DNA of 51,752 nucleotides from Bacillus sp. FJAT-28004 (GCF_001280845.1 NZ_LGHP01000001.1:4329712-4381463); one strand, 5' to 3'. Counted from the stretch's first letter, positions 8,350-17,534 are shown. Notes: generated from the letters alone by a model not told the origin. Translations and numbers: made by a program.

Positions 8350-8412
8350 TTTTGCAATTAAGAAGCAGGCAAAGATCAAAAAATGACTTTAAAATAAACG
8401 GCATGAGGCAGG

Positions 8413-9528
8413 TTAAAAGATTCGGTGGCTCCAGCCGTTAAGCTTGGCGAATGCTTCTACGAAGTAGTAGTCCCCGTATATAAGTGATACGTTGATGTTG
8501 GCGTTTCCAGGCTTATGTCCGGTACCTTGGAGAAGAATCGCTTCATGGTCCGGATTGTCCCAGGTTGCATAATTCACGCTTAGTGAATACAGGATTCTCT
8601 CGGCAGCCGCGTTATAGATTCGGCGTTCCGCGGATGGTACCAGCTCAGCAAGTTCGAGCAGACCGGATGCTGCGATGGCGGCAGCGGAAGTATCGCGCGG
8701 CTCGTTTTCTATGTTTTCTACGCGGAAATCCCAATACGGCACATGGTCTTCCGGCAGGGCGGCGACAAAGTAATGCGCTACTCGCTTCGCCGCGTGCAAA
8801 TAACGCTCAAGCCCGGTGCATCGGTAAGCAATCGCGAGGCCATAAAGCGCCCAGGCATTGCCTCGGCTCCACGCCGAAGAGCCGGAAAAGCCTTGACCGC
8901 CCAGCGGTTCTATAAACGCGCCCGTCTCCGGATCAAAAGATAAAATATGACATACCGAGCCATCTTCGCGAATGGCGTAACGGAGGAAGGTGTCCGCGTG
9001 ACGTATCGCGATATGCTTGTAACGCGGGTCGCCTGTCGTGCGGCTTGCCCAGAACAATAGGGGGATATTCATCATGCAATCAACAATGGCCCAGCCGAGA
9101 GCCTCTTGTCCGTTCCACGCACGAATAAACTCGCCATTCACGTTGAAGCGGCCCGCGAGGAAGTTTGCCGCCTCCAAACCGATTCGCAGACCTTCCTGAT
9201 CGCCCGTTAATTCGTATTTGATGACAGCGGTCGGCAGAAACTGAAAGCCGACATCGTGATGCAATTGTACGGGATGCTCGCAGAAGCAGCGCTCCAGCTT
9301 GGCGTCCCATTCCCAAGCGGCTGCCCGGAATAACTCTTTCCCTGTTGCATCATGCATAATCCAGAGCATGCCGGGCCAGAAGCCGGACGTCCACCAGTTA
9401 TCGTCTGTGCTGTCATAGATGCCGTTGGCTTTTGCCACATGGGGCGTTTTATCTCCGATTTGGTTTATCATGCGCTCTACCTTTTCGGTTAATTGCAACA
9501 ATATTTTTTCTTTGTATGCCTGATTCAT
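8413..9528 (-). CDS. Unsaturated glucuronyl/uronyl hydrolase, GH88 family
   Basis: 371 residues, the usual length for an alpha/alpha-barrel GH88 enzyme. These cytoplasmic enzymes hydrate the 4,5-unsaturated uronic acid that lyases leave on oligosaccharides from glycosaminoglycans, gellan or similar polymers, releasing 5-keto sugars. Visible are DDNWWTSGFWPGMLW (43-57), catalytic-type D92 in QLHHDVGFQF, D150 in GWAIVDCMMNIPLL, and SSAWSRGNAWALYGL, all typical of GH88. There is no signal peptide, so it is intracellular. It diverges from an AraC regulator at 9670, its likely activator. GH105 is a more distant alternative. The polymer is unknown. Confidence 0.85.
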   Translation of the reverse strand: MNQAYKEKILLQLTEKVERMINQIGDKTPHVAKANGIYDSTDDNWWTSGFWPGMLWIMHDATGKELFRAAAWEWDAKLERCFCEHPVQLHHDVGFQFLPTAVIKYELTGDQEGLRIGLEAANFLAGRFNVNGEFIRAWNGQEALGWAIVDCMMNIPLLFWASRTTGDPRYKHIAIRHADTFLRYAIREDGSVCHILSFDPETGAFIEPLGGQGFSGSSAWSRGNAWALYGLAIAYRCTGLERYLHAAKRVAHYFVAALPEDHVPYWDFRVENIENEPRDTSAAAIAASGLLELAELVPSAERRIYNAAAERILYSLSVNYATWDNPDHEAILLQGTGHKPGNANINVSLIYGDYYFVEAFAKLNGWSHRIF

Positions 9529-9669
9529 ATTATAGTAATCCTCCTCGTTGACACATGATTGTGATTAAGCTGCTTGCTATCATTATAGTCTCTGACAAAT
9601 GGGCAAAGTTACGCTACAATGGTTAAAAATGTTGTTCTGTTGACTTGTTGAAATGAAGGGGTGCAGTTA

Positions 9670-10533
9670 GTGAAGGGGACGCTGTTTCAGGAAATGGACT
9701 ACGGGGGACTGTCTTTTCTTTGGTCATACCGCAACTGGTCGCAGCAAGATTTCGTGGGGTACTACCACTTTCATAGGGGTTTCGAGGTGCTGGCTGTGCA
9801 TCAGGGGCACGGCACGGTTACCGTCAATCAGAAGACGTACGAGCTTAAGCCCGGCATGCTGTTTTATTTCGAGCCCTATCAGCTGCATAATATTTATGTG
9901 GAAGTGGATGAAAGCCGGCCGTATGAACGCAGCGTCTTTCATTTCGACCCTGTATTTATGAAGGGCTACTTAAGAACGTTTCCGGCTCTTTATGACGTCT
10001 ATAAACGAATGCTTCAAGGGCTTATCGCTTTGCAGGGTATAGATATGATGGATTGCAATGAAGAGTTGAATGCCGCTTGCTCCGCATTCCAGAATAGCCT
10101 GCTCGCTTCCTCCGCCAGCAGCAAGGAAGAGCAGAGCGCGCTTTATTTGTTAAAGGTGTTGTCGTTAATTAAACGAAAGGTGATTCCGGGGCCCAAGCAG
10201 GAGGAACATATGAAGCCGATTCGCCAATCGGAACGTGTTATGGCATGGATTGAAAATCATTACGGGGAGCCCTTTCAGCTGGAGCTGCTTGCGGACGAGC
10301 TCCATATGTCCAAATCTTATCTGTCCCGGCTGTTTCGGCAAGAGACGGGTAGCAGCATTACGGGCTATTTGACAGCCCGCAGAATGCAGCAGGCTTGCAG
10401 TCTGCTTCAAACGACGAACAAATCCGTAGAAGTGATCGGCGAGAAGGTAGGGTTTACGAACACCTCTTATTTTATTAGCCTGTTCAAACGGATTATGGGC
10501 GTATCTCCGCATCAATACCGCCTAAGGCTGTAG
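9670..10533 (+). CDS. AraC-family transcriptional regulator (cupin sensor plus HTH_18)
   Basis: About 287 residues. An N-terminal cupin-type ligand domain (GHGTVTVNQKTYELKPGMLF then FEPYQLHNI) precedes a C-terminal double helix-turn-helix: LELLADELHMSKSYLSRLFR and VEVIGEKVGFTNTSYFISLF, ending GVSPHQYR. GTG 9670 is preferred to GTG 9661 because AAGGGG lies eight bases upstream of it and overlaps the earlier codon. It is divergent from the GH88 gene, suggesting sugar-responsive control of uronide breakdown. A TATAAT -10 without a good -35 (9582-9587, minus strand) fits an activated GH88 promoter. Confidence 0.85.
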   Translation: MKGTLFQEMDYGGLSFLWSYRNWSQQDFVGYYHFHRGFEVLAVHQGHGTVTVNQKTYELKPGMLFYFEPYQLHNIYVEVDESRPYERSVFHFDPVFMKGYLRTFPALYDVYKRMLQGLIALQGIDMMDCNEELNAACSAFQNSLLASSASSKEEQSALYLLKVLSLIKRKVIPGPKQEEHMKPIRQSERVMAWIENHYGEPFQLELLADELHMSKSYLSRLFRQETGSSITGYLTARRMQQACSLLQTTNKSVEVIGEKVGFTNTSYFISLFKRIMGVSPHQYRLRL

Positions 10534-10622
10534 CGGGGAGCAGCGGTAATAGAATAGATGCTTCGTTTCCGAACGTACAGCTATCGACCACGCTATCTCC
10601 GAACAGAACTCTTTCCCTAATA

Positions 10623-10751
10623 TCATAGATGGAGCTTGATTTGACCAAACTCTTCGTCGGTCAGCTTGCCTTCTTTGAATAAAACATCGTCACGAACATC
10701 AATTTTGCCGATATCATGTAGGAGTGCCGTTTTGTGCAGAAGATCAATTTG
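10623..10751 (-). pseudogene. Remnant of an HD-GYP domain gene
   Basis: Read on the minus strand this stretch encodes HKTALLHDIGKIDVRDDVLF and then KEGKLTDEEFGQIKLH before a stop. It matches the core of an HD-GYP phosphodiesterase, including the HD metal motif and the PGKLT-like loop. Neither the rest of the domain nor a start codon is present, so it is a decayed fragment of about 42 codons between the AraC and MFS genes. It is not a recent copy of the intact HD-GYP gene at 17535, whose equivalent reads HDVGKLRIPDTILNKPGKLT. The same DNA on the plus strand produces a false N-terminal extension of the MFS gene. Confidence 0.75.
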
Positions 10752-10804
10752 CCGATATGGGAAATATAGGCGCAACTACTAGCAACAAGAGAGGAATTAA
10801 TATC

Positions 10805-12001
10805 GTGAAGGAATCGCTGTGGACCAAACCGTTTGTTTTATTAATCTTGTCTAATTTATTTTTATTCCTATCGCTCGAGATGCTGCTTCCTACGCTTCCT
10901 ATGTTTGCGGCAAATAAAGGCGGATCGGATGCGGAGATCGGACTCATTATTGGTTTATTTACATTTTCAGCTGTTTTACTAAGGCCTTTTGTCGGTATGG
11001 CTTCCGATAAGTTCGGCAAAAAGCTGCTGCTCCTCGTTGGTGTAGCCATTTGCTTAATCGGCACGGCCAGCTATTACGCTGCAGTGACGATCACGATGAT
11101 GCTTATGCTTCGTATCGTGCATGGTGTGGGCTTCGGTATTTCCACGACCTTGTATGGAACGGTTGCTTCGGACATTATACCTGCTTCTCGCAGAGGTGAG
11201 GGCATGGGGTTCTTCGGTACAGGAAATGCCGTAGCCATCTCGCTCGGGCCCTTCCTGGGCATATGGTTAATGGAGGAATTTGGCTTCTCCGTATTGTTCA
11301 TTGTTGGCGCATGTATTTTGCTGCTCGCAATTGTCTTTACCGCTTTCGTAAAAGGGGATTCCAAAGAGGAGAGGGCAAAGGCGCAAATTGCGACAGCTGC
11401 TCAAACGTCTCTCATGCTTCGATTTGTGGAGCCAAAGGCGCTTATGCCTTCTTTGCTTGGTCTGCTTGTGGGCTTGTCTCTGGGCGGAGTTATCAGCTTT
11501 ATCACATTGTTCGGCAAAGAAACGGGCGTACAAAATATCGGATTTTTCTTCTTGGTACTCGCAATAAGCGAATTTCTGATTCGATTTATTAGCGGCCGGA
11601 TTTTTGATTTGAAGGGAAGGTTCTGGGTATTGTTTCCTGCGGCTATCTCTTGTATCGTGGGCTGCATAATCCTTTATATGACCAAATCTACAGGAACGCT
11701 GCTGCTTGCAGCCGTATTTTATGGAGCGGGTTTCGGGGCTATTTTTCCTGGCTTGCAGGCTTGGGTGATTGATAGGGTGGAACCGCAGCGCAGAGGGGTA
11801 GCGACCGCAACTTTTTACAATGCTTTCGATATTGGAATCGGCAGCGGCGCGATGCTGCTTGGGCTAGTAGCTACATGGACCAATTATGCGACGATGTATC
11901 TGTTTTCCAGCTTGTTTTTCGTCATTTACTTAGTTGTATATTTCGTTTATGAGAAGCAATTAAAGCAAGATCATTTGTCTAGGATGGTAAAGCGATCGTA
12001 G
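10805..12001 (+). CDS. Major facilitator superfamily drug/metabolite efflux transporter
   Basis: 398 residues with about 12 membrane helices. The MFS motif A is seen as GMASDKFGKKLLLLVG between helices 2 and 3, and RRGEGMGFFGTGNAVAISLGP resembles the motif C antiporter region of 12-helix drug exporters. It probably exports a drug or small metabolite with proton exchange. GTG 10805 is the likely start: GAGAGG lies about ten bases upstream, and the hydrophobic N terminus then begins properly (VKESLWTKPFVLL). A longer frame from 10724 runs over the HD-GYP remnant and is not credible. The gene is convergent with the GGDEF gene, leaving only 32 bp between stops. Confidence 0.8.
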   Translation: MKESLWTKPFVLLILSNLFLFLSLEMLLPTLPMFAANKGGSDAEIGLIIGLFTFSAVLLRPFVGMASDKFGKKLLLLVGVAICLIGTASYYAAVTITMMLMLRIVHGVGFGISTTLYGTVASDIIPASRRGEGMGFFGTGNAVAISLGPFLGIWLMEEFGFSVLFIVGACILLLAIVFTAFVKGDSKEERAKAQIATAAQTSLMLRFVEPKALMPSLLGLLVGLSLGGVISFITLFGKETGVQNIGFFFLVLAISEFLIRFISGRIFDLKGRFWVLFPAAISCIVGCIILYMTKSTGTLLLAAVFYGAGFGAIFPGLQAWVIDRVEPQRRGVATATFYNAFDIGIGSGAMLLGLVATWTNYATMYLFSSLFFVIYLVVYFVYEKQLKQDHLSRMVKRS

Positions 12002-12033
12002 CCGAGTGATGCAGCAGCGACGACCGCGGTGAC

Positions 12034-13695
12034 TTAGTGTGAAACGTATTGATCTTTGCCATCGCGCTTCGCCTGATACAGCGCTTTGTCCGCATAGGTA
12101 AACAGCTCATCTTGCTTAGCGGAGCAGCCCGGCTTCCACGTCGCTGAACCCAAGCTTATCGTGACATGGGGACAGCCGGATAATTCAGCATGAGGGATTC
12201 TTAATTGTCTGACCGCTTCAAGAAGTCTAGTCGCGATATTTGCAGCGCGTTCTTCACTCGTTTGCGGTAAAATAAATCCGAATTCCTCTCCTCCATAGCG
12301 GGCAACGATATCAAGCGGACGCTTCAAGGCGCTCCGCAATGCGGCGGCGATTTGTCTGAGACATTCGTCGCCTTTTTGATGCCCGAACGTATCATTGTAA
12401 ATTTTAAAGTTGTCGATATCGCCCAGCATTAACGTGATGGGCATATGATGATTCTGCGCTTCCACCCATTCCTTATTCCAGGACTCATCAAACATTCGCC
12501 GATTTGCAATATTGGTCAACTCATCAACATGCGAGAGCTTATGCATTAGTTGATATTTCTCAATCATTTTCAACTCATTTTCTTTGCGAGGGGTTACGTC
12601 TCTAGAGACAGAAACGATCGTTTGCGTGCGATCTCCGTCATGGTAAATGACGCGGGATGTAGTCTCGAACCAGCGGTAGATGCCTTCCTTGCGACGGATG
12701 CGATAAGTAATCGTATTGGCTTCAACGTTGCTGTAAATGAGCTCTTGATTTTCGAGCATTCGCTTCGTATCATCAGGATGATACAAAGTAAAAGGGGATG
12801 AGCCGATTAGCTCATCATCGCGGAAGCCTAGCAGCATATAGCAGGCAGGGGATGCATAAGTAAACAAACCTTCTCGGTTATGCTTGGATATCATGTCGCT
12901 TGAATTCTCAGCAAGCAGTCGGAAGCTCTTCTCGCTCTCCAGCAATTTGTCTGCGAATCGCTTCCGCTCCGTAATTTGGCGAAAATGAACGGAGAGCCCG
13001 AATTCGGACGGGTATAAATTCGACTCAAACCAATTATTAAGCCGCGGAATAAACTGTTCGTACACGCGGTGCTGATTTGTTTCCATAGACAGCTTATATT
13101 CTAGATGGCTAATCGACTCGGCGAGCCAAGGGAATAGCTCCCAAATACTATAACCATGCAATTGTTCCTTGCTCCGTTTAAATAGTTCCTGAGCCGCAAT
13201 GTTCGTATAGATGAATCGGAATTCATGATCTAGTGAGAAGAATGCATCTGAAATGCTTTCCAAAATATTAGAAATTCGCATCGTAAGCTGCTTCACTTCC
13301 GACACCGCTTGCGTTTTCTCTGTAATGTCCATCATTTGCGATATAAAATGACGAGGATTGCCATGCTTATCATATACAAGGGATACGGAAAGAAGCGCGG
13401 TTAGAAGGTCTCCGTTCTTTTTGATATATCTTTTTTGCATTTGAAAGGTGTCGATTTCGCCTTCGATCAGCTGCTTCACGTAATGGTTATCCTGATCCAA
13501 ATCCTCGGGATGGGTAATTTCGGCATACGTAAGGCGGACAAGCTCATTCTCTTCATAGCCAAGCATCGTTTGAGCGGAGGGGTTGGCTACAATAAAACGA
13601 CCATCTAAATCTACTAAAGCCATGCCTATTGAGGCATAATGAAAAGCGCTGCTGAATAAATCGGCTTCGCGTTTTGGTTTCGGAAACAAGGTCAA
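12034..13695 (-). CDS. PAS-PAS-PAS-GGDEF diguanylate cyclase
   Basis: About 553 residues: three PAS/PAC modules (roughly 10-130, 140-250, 255-380), then a GGDEF domain with RYGGEEF (GG at about 468) and an RPLD inhibitory I-site five residues before the signature. Substrate and product-inhibition sites look intact, so it should make c-di-GMP and be feedback controlled. There is no membrane segment, so it is a cytosolic sensor. The start is TTG 13695: AGAGAGGTG lies six bases upstream (13702-13710), and residues before it in the longer frame (MFTILQTIFPTEV...) do not belong to the PAS fold. PAS ligands are unknown. It stands alone and is divergent from deoC. Confidence 0.85.
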   Translation of the reverse strand: MTLFPKPKREADLFSSAFHYASIGMALVDLDGRFIVANPSAQTMLGYEENELVRLTYAEITHPEDLDQDNHYVKQLIEGEIDTFQMQKRYIKKNGDLLTALLSVSLVYDKHGNPRHFISQMMDITEKTQAVSEVKQLTMRISNILESISDAFFSLDHEFRFIYTNIAAQELFKRSKEQLHGYSIWELFPWLAESISHLEYKLSMETNQHRVYEQFIPRLNNWFESNLYPSEFGLSVHFRQITERKRFADKLLESEKSFRLLAENSSDMISKHNREGLFTYASPACYMLLGFRDDELIGSSPFTLYHPDDTKRMLENQELIYSNVEANTITYRIRRKEGIYRWFETTSRVIYHDGDRTQTIVSVSRDVTPRKENELKMIEKYQLMHKLSHVDELTNIANRRMFDESWNKEWVEAQNHHMPITLMLGDIDNFKIYNDTFGHQKGDECLRQIAAALRSALKRPLDIVARYGGEEFGFILPQTSEERAANIATRLLEAVRQLRIPHAELSGCPHVTISLGSATWKPGCSAKQDELFTYADKALYQAKRDGKDQYVSH

Positions 13696-13980
13696 GCTGC
13701 GCACCTCTCTGCGGTTCAGACTGGATAGGATTGTTAGTACATAGTAAAGAATAGAACACAACCATTCGTTTGTCCACATGACTTCTGTAGGAAAGATGGT
13801 CTGCAAAATAGTAAACATGTTCGGGGTTTAAATTATTGTTGTTTTGAAAAAAGCTTCGTATAATGAAACGTATCATGCGTATCTTGCTCATCCATTTGGT
13901 TAGGATAGGGAAGTGGCGCACCGGCAGAGCAATATTGGGAGCATACGAAGACTTAGAAGGATAGTGGAGGAGTGAAAAAA

Positions 13981-14670
13981 ATGAGTAACGACATGAATTA
14001 TTCGTCAGCGGAGATTGCGGCGATGATCGATCATACAATACTTAAAGCGGATGCGACGAAGGATGAGGTCGTGCAAATTTGCCGCGAGGCTAAGCAATAT
14101 CAGTTTGCAACGGTTTGCGTGAATCCAGGCTGGGTAGCTACAGCTGCTGAAGTACTGAAAGGATCGGGAGTGGGCATAACGACAGTAGTTGGCTTCCCAT
14201 TAGGAGCGACTATGACGGCATCTAAGGCGGCAGAAGCAAAGTTTGCCATTGAAGATGGAGCGACGGAAGTAGATATGGTCCTAAACATCGGCTTGTTGAA
14301 ATCAGGCGATCTTGAAGGCGTAAAGCGAGATGTAGAGGGCGTAGCCGCAGCTGTTAAAGGACAAGCTATTCTTAAGGTTATCCTTGAAACGGGACTTCTA
14401 ACAGATGAAGAAAAAGTTGTCGCAAGTGAAATTTGCAAACAGGCTGGTGCAGACTTCGTGAAGACATCAACGGGCTTCGGCAAGGGCGGGGCTACGGTGG
14501 AGGATATTGCGCTAATGCGCCGTACGGTAGGTCCTGACCTCGGTGTGAAAGCATCCGGGGGCGTACGCGACCGGGAGACTGCTTTGCAAATGTTCGCAGC
14601 GGGCGCAACACGTATTGGAGCAAGCTCTGGTATCGCTATCGTTACAGGCGGTAAAGGCGAAGGCTATTAA
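13981..14670 (+). CDS. deoC: Deoxyribose-phosphate aldolase
   Basis: 229 residues, a class I aldolase that cleaves 2-deoxyribose 5-phosphate to glyceraldehyde 3-phosphate and acetaldehyde in deoxynucleoside breakdown. The Schiff-base lysine is K161 in DFVKTSTGF, the second catalytic lysine K190 in GVKASGGVR, and the acid D98 in EVDMVLNIG; VVGFPLG is also present. ATG 13981 has GGAGGAG eight bases upstream; a GTG at 13972 overlaps that site. There is no neighbouring pdp or drm, so it stands outside the usual nucleoside operon. A terminator follows at once. Confidence 0.95.
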   Translation: MSNDMNYSSAEIAAMIDHTILKADATKDEVVQICREAKQYQFATVCVNPGWVATAAEVLKGSGVGITTVVGFPLGATMTASKAAEAKFAIEDGATEVDMVLNIGLLKSGDLEGVKRDVEGVAAAVKGQAILKVILETGLLTDEEKVVASEICKQAGADFVKTSTGFGKGGATVEDIALMRRTVGPDLGVKASGGVRDRETALQMFAAGATRIGASSGIAIVTGGKGEGY

Positions 14671-14701
14671 TCAGCTGCAGTAGATGTAATGGGAAAAAAG
14701 C

Positions 14702-14767
14702 AGAGAGGGAAACCATGCTCCATGAAGTCGATCTCATGGTTTGCAAGGCATCCCTCTCTTTTTTTGT
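14702..14767 (+). terminator. Terminator after deoC, with nested hairpin
   Basis: An outer stem AGAGAGGGA/TCCCTCTCT encloses an inner stem AAACCATG/CATGGTTT and is followed by eight T residues. It lies about 30 bp after the deoC stop. Confidence 0.85.
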
Positions 14768-14808
14768 TCGTTGGTATCCGTGCTTCACGAGCTTAATTCT
14801 TAAATGAG

Positions 14809-15681
14809 TTAGCGCTCACAACTAATCGTCATATTGGCTTGCAGTTCTTCGCCAGCATTCAACATAACGAGCTCCTCTTGGCGGTTAAGCTCACCGTTCA
14901 TAGCCATCCAGGGCTCCACACATACGAACGGTCGATCTTTAACGGACCACAATACCATATATTTGAAAATGTCATCGTAAGTCAGACGGACGCGAGCGCC
15001 TTGCAAGGCGGAGAAGGAGATTTCACTCTTCTTCGTATCAAGCAGGCATACCGATTCCACAAGACCTTCCAAGTCGATAACACCATCAAATGGTTTCTCC
15101 ACATTGTCGTTATAGTCAACATAGCGGGTTGCATCACTTTCATAGGCGATATTTTTGCCCGAATCAATGGCGAAATAAGGATGGAAGCCGGCATAAAAAG
15201 GCATCGCAGCAGCTTCGCTTAAATTGCGATACACCTGACGTGTATGTAATTGACCATCCTGCAGCGCATAGGTGAACAGCAATTCGAATGCAAAAGGATA
15301 GGAGCGAAGCGTCTCTTCGTTGCTTTGCAGGCGAATGGTAATAGAAGCCTCACCATCGGTTTTTGTGCTGATAACATCCCATACTGCTGTGCGGGCAACA
15401 CCGTGATTAGCCATCGTGTACGATTGACCGTTCCACTCATAGGATTGATTTTCCAGCTGACCGCTAATCGGGAACAAAATCGGATTGCCGCCGCGAATAT
15501 TAGCGGTTGGATTCTCAAACGTCGATTTGTCCAAATAAAAGAGCTCGAGTCCCTGCAGTTGACAGCCAATTACGATGCCGCCGCGCTCTGGACATACGAT
15601 AACACGGGATTGCGTGCTTTCTTCCGTTAGTTCATACAAGGTATAAGTATCCTTATAGCTGCGTACTTCGTAGTTGCTCAC
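14809..15681 (-). CDS. Aldose 1-epimerase family protein (galactose-mutarotase-like)
   Basis: 290 residues with the beta-sandwich mutarotase features: GGNPILFPISGQLEN (65-79), H93 in YTMANHGVARTAVW, a second histidine in FYAGFHPYFAI and the glutamate-containing FVCVEPWMAMNGELN near the C terminus. It probably interconverts anomers of a hexose or hexose phosphate. The pattern is closest to the LacX/YeaD-like branch rather than GalM, so a phosphorylated sugar is possible. ATG 15681 has GGAGGG upstream. It stands alone and is convergent with deoC. Confidence 0.8.
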   Translation of the reverse strand: MSNYEVRSYKDTYTLYELTEESTQSRVIVCPERGGIVIGCQLQGLELFYLDKSTFENPTANIRGGNPILFPISGQLENQSYEWNGQSYTMANHGVARTAVWDVISTKTDGEASITIRLQSNEETLRSYPFAFELLFTYALQDGQLHTRQVYRNLSEAAAMPFYAGFHPYFAIDSGKNIAYESDATRYVDYNDNVEKPFDGVIDLEGLVESVCLLDTKKSEISFSALQGARVRLTYDDIFKYMVLWSVKDRPFVCVEPWMAMNGELNRQEELVMLNAGEELQANMTISCER

Positions 15682-15898
15682 TTGATTCCCTCCAATAATA
15701 AGTACATGACATATTTCATCATCATATCATAATCGCAATACTTGCTACCTTACTATTTATGTCCTAAATCCCGCCTACAGAGTCATTTCGCTCTCCCCGT
15801 CATCCGTACGACTACCCCTAGACAATTCGATTTATTGCATGTTACAAAATGGTCGAATCTAGTAAAACAATCATCTACGCCAACGGATAGTAATAGAA

Positions 15899-16013
15899 TA
15901 GTATATATTAACTTCAGAAGAACGACATACTATTGAAGAAGTTCACCTGTTCTTCTGAAGCCAAAGCCTTCCTAAGGTTCATCCCTCCGGGCCAAAGGAG
16001 GGCTTTTTACTGT
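15899..16013 (+). ncRNA. Candidate small RNA: hairpin plus rho-independent terminator without a coding gene
   Basis: The 425-bp gap between the aldose epimerase and prsA-like genes (both minus strand) holds plus-strand RNA signals but no credible ORF. TATATT at about 15903 could be a -10. It is followed by an 11-bp inverted repeat (TTCAGAAGAAC at 15913-15923, GTTCTTCTGAA at 15949-15959) and then a terminator-like stem CCCTCC/GGAGGG with TTTTTA at about 15983-16010. The T-run is on the plus strand only, so the terminator serves a plus-strand transcript, yet the nearest plus gene (deoC) ends with its own terminator 1.2 kb earlier. I could not match a known riboswitch. Nothing is recognised in 15682-15898. 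Confidence 0.35.
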
Positions 16014-16033
16014 TACATTGAACAGCCTATACA

Positions 16034-16092
16034 AAAAAAAGGGACAGCGTCCCAAAGGTTAGGAGTAACCTTTGAAGCACAGTCCCTTTATT
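16034..16092 (-). terminator. Terminator after the prsA-like gene
   Basis: On the minus strand an outer stem AAGGGAC/GTCCCTT encloses an inner AAAGGTTA/TAACCTTT hairpin and is followed by eight T residues, directly downstream of the foldase stop. Confidence 0.85.
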
Positions 16093-16106
16093 CAAAGCAT
16101 TAGCTA

Positions 16107-17243
16107 TTATTCTGCTTTTGGAGCGTCAGTAGCTGCTGGAGTCAGTGTGTTCGTAATTTTTGCTTTAGCACGAATTTCTGTCATCCAAGCTTCGGATAGC
16201 TCATTTGCTTCTGTAGCAATAAGCTGGTTCTTAATTTCTTCCTTCTTCTCTTCGAAGGTTGGAACAACAGCAGCTTGCTCAGCTGTCTTCTTAATAATGT
16301 GGAAGCCCATCTCGGATTGAACAACACCGCTGATTTCATTGATTTTCAATGCAAAAGCAGCAGCTTCGAACTCAGGAACCATTTTTCCTTTTCCGAATAG
16401 GCCAAGATCTCCGCCATTATCTTTCGATCCTGGGTCAATCGATTTCTCTTTCGCGATTGCAGCAAAGTCGCCGCCTTGCTTAAGCTCAGCTAGAATAGCG
16501 TCAGCTTCTTCTTTTGTAGCTACCAAAATGTGTGAAGCTTGGATTTGCTCAGGCGTGCCAAGTGCTGCTTTGTTCGTATCATAGAATGTTTGAATTTCTT
16601 CGGCAGTAACGTCTGTTTTTGGCTCCAAAACTTTACGAATCGTTAGATTGATTTTTGTATCGTTTTTCAAGTTTTCAAGCGTCATATTGTATTGAGCAAG
16701 TGCAGCGCTGAACTGCTCGTCCGTACCGAAGCTCTTCTTGATTAGAGCGATTTCGGCATCCACGTCAGCGTCTGTAACTTTTACGTTATTTGCTTCTGCT
16801 TCTTGGAAAATAAGCTCTTGCGTAATAAGATTCTCAAGCGTAGCCGGACCGCCTGCTTTAATTAACTCATCGTAGAGTTTGTCTTTCCCTATGTTGACAC
16901 CGTTGACAGTTGCCACGGTTTCATTGCTTGATCCAAATGGCGGTTTAATTAATACGACAACTAGCAAAATAGCCAGTACCGCCGAGACGATCATCCATGC
17001 TTTTCCGCTTCCGCCTTTTGGAGCTTGATGAACGCTCTCCGAATTTAGGGTAGCGGCGCGAATATCGTCGTTTGATGCCTCAGGAAGCTCTTCGTTTATT
17101 TCTTGTTGAAGTTCCTCTTCAATAGCTGCATCTTGATCTGAAAGCTTGTCCTGCTCTTCTGTCTGTTCGAACTCGTAACGCTCTTCTTTCGCAGTCAATT
17201 CGTTATCTGCGTCTTTTTTTGGCTGCGATTCCTTGTTATTCAT
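16107..17243 (-). CDS. Membrane-anchored PrsA-like peptidyl-prolyl isomerase (SurA_N plus parvulin)
   Basis: 378 residues: an acidic cytoplasmic tail (1-80, rich in Glu/Gln/Asp), one membrane helix (82-99), then an extracytoplasmic part with a SurA_N-like helical domain (about 105-225) and a PpiC rotamase domain (IQASHILVATKEEA onward, with GGDLGLFGKGKMVPEFE and MGFHIIKK). It should fold or escort exported proteins at the outer membrane face. Unlike classical PrsA it has no lipobox cysteine and is a signal-anchor protein. The start is ATG 17243 with AGGGAG eight bases upstream; the 11 extra residues of the longer frame lack a ribosome site. It has its own terminator. Confidence 0.8.
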   Translation of the reverse strand: MNNKESQPKKDADNELTAKEERYEFEQTEEQDKLSDQDAAIEEELQQEINEELPEASNDDIRAATLNSESVHQAPKGGSGKAWMIVSAVLAILLVVVLIKPPFGSSNETVATVNGVNIGKDKLYDELIKAGGPATLENLITQELIFQEAEANNVKVTDADVDAEIALIKKSFGTDEQFSAALAQYNMTLENLKNDTKINLTIRKVLEPKTDVTAEEIQTFYDTNKAALGTPEQIQASHILVATKEEADAILAELKQGGDFAAIAKEKSIDPGSKDNGGDLGLFGKGKMVPEFEAAAFALKINEISGVVQSEMGFHIIKKTAEQAAVVPTFEEKKEEIKNQLIATEANELSEAWMTEIRAKAKITNTLTPAATDAPKAE

Positions 17244-17534
17244 TCCATAAACTCCCTTCGTTTTACCTGTCTTCAACTACTATAACAAAACAAGAATGAA
17301 AAAACCTTAATCTAAAATAAAAATATATTTTGTCGGATCCATTTATCCGTATTTCCGCGAAATTTCACTATTTATAGGATGCGTGCGGGGTGATATGATA
17401 GTAAAAGACGAATATCCAACATTATCCTACAGGATTCATGTAGGCTTTTAATGAAGCTTTGCATTTTACGCCTCCCACAGGCGGTATGTTTACCAGCAAT
17501 TACGTACGCAGAACGACATCTAGGAGGAATAAGC

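Noticed and set aside
10724..10804. N-terminal extension of the MFS transporter
   Set aside because: The DNA is the antisense of an HD-GYP remnant; the proper membrane N terminus and ribosome site are at GTG 10805.
15742..15936. 64-codon plus-strand ORF in the gap before prsA
   Set aside because: No ribosome site, atypical composition, and it overlaps the hairpin region.
15899..16013. Known riboswitch or T-box
   Set aside because: I looked for GEMM, preQ1, SAM, T-box, ZTP and fluoride features and found none; also no plus-strand gene lies directly downstream.
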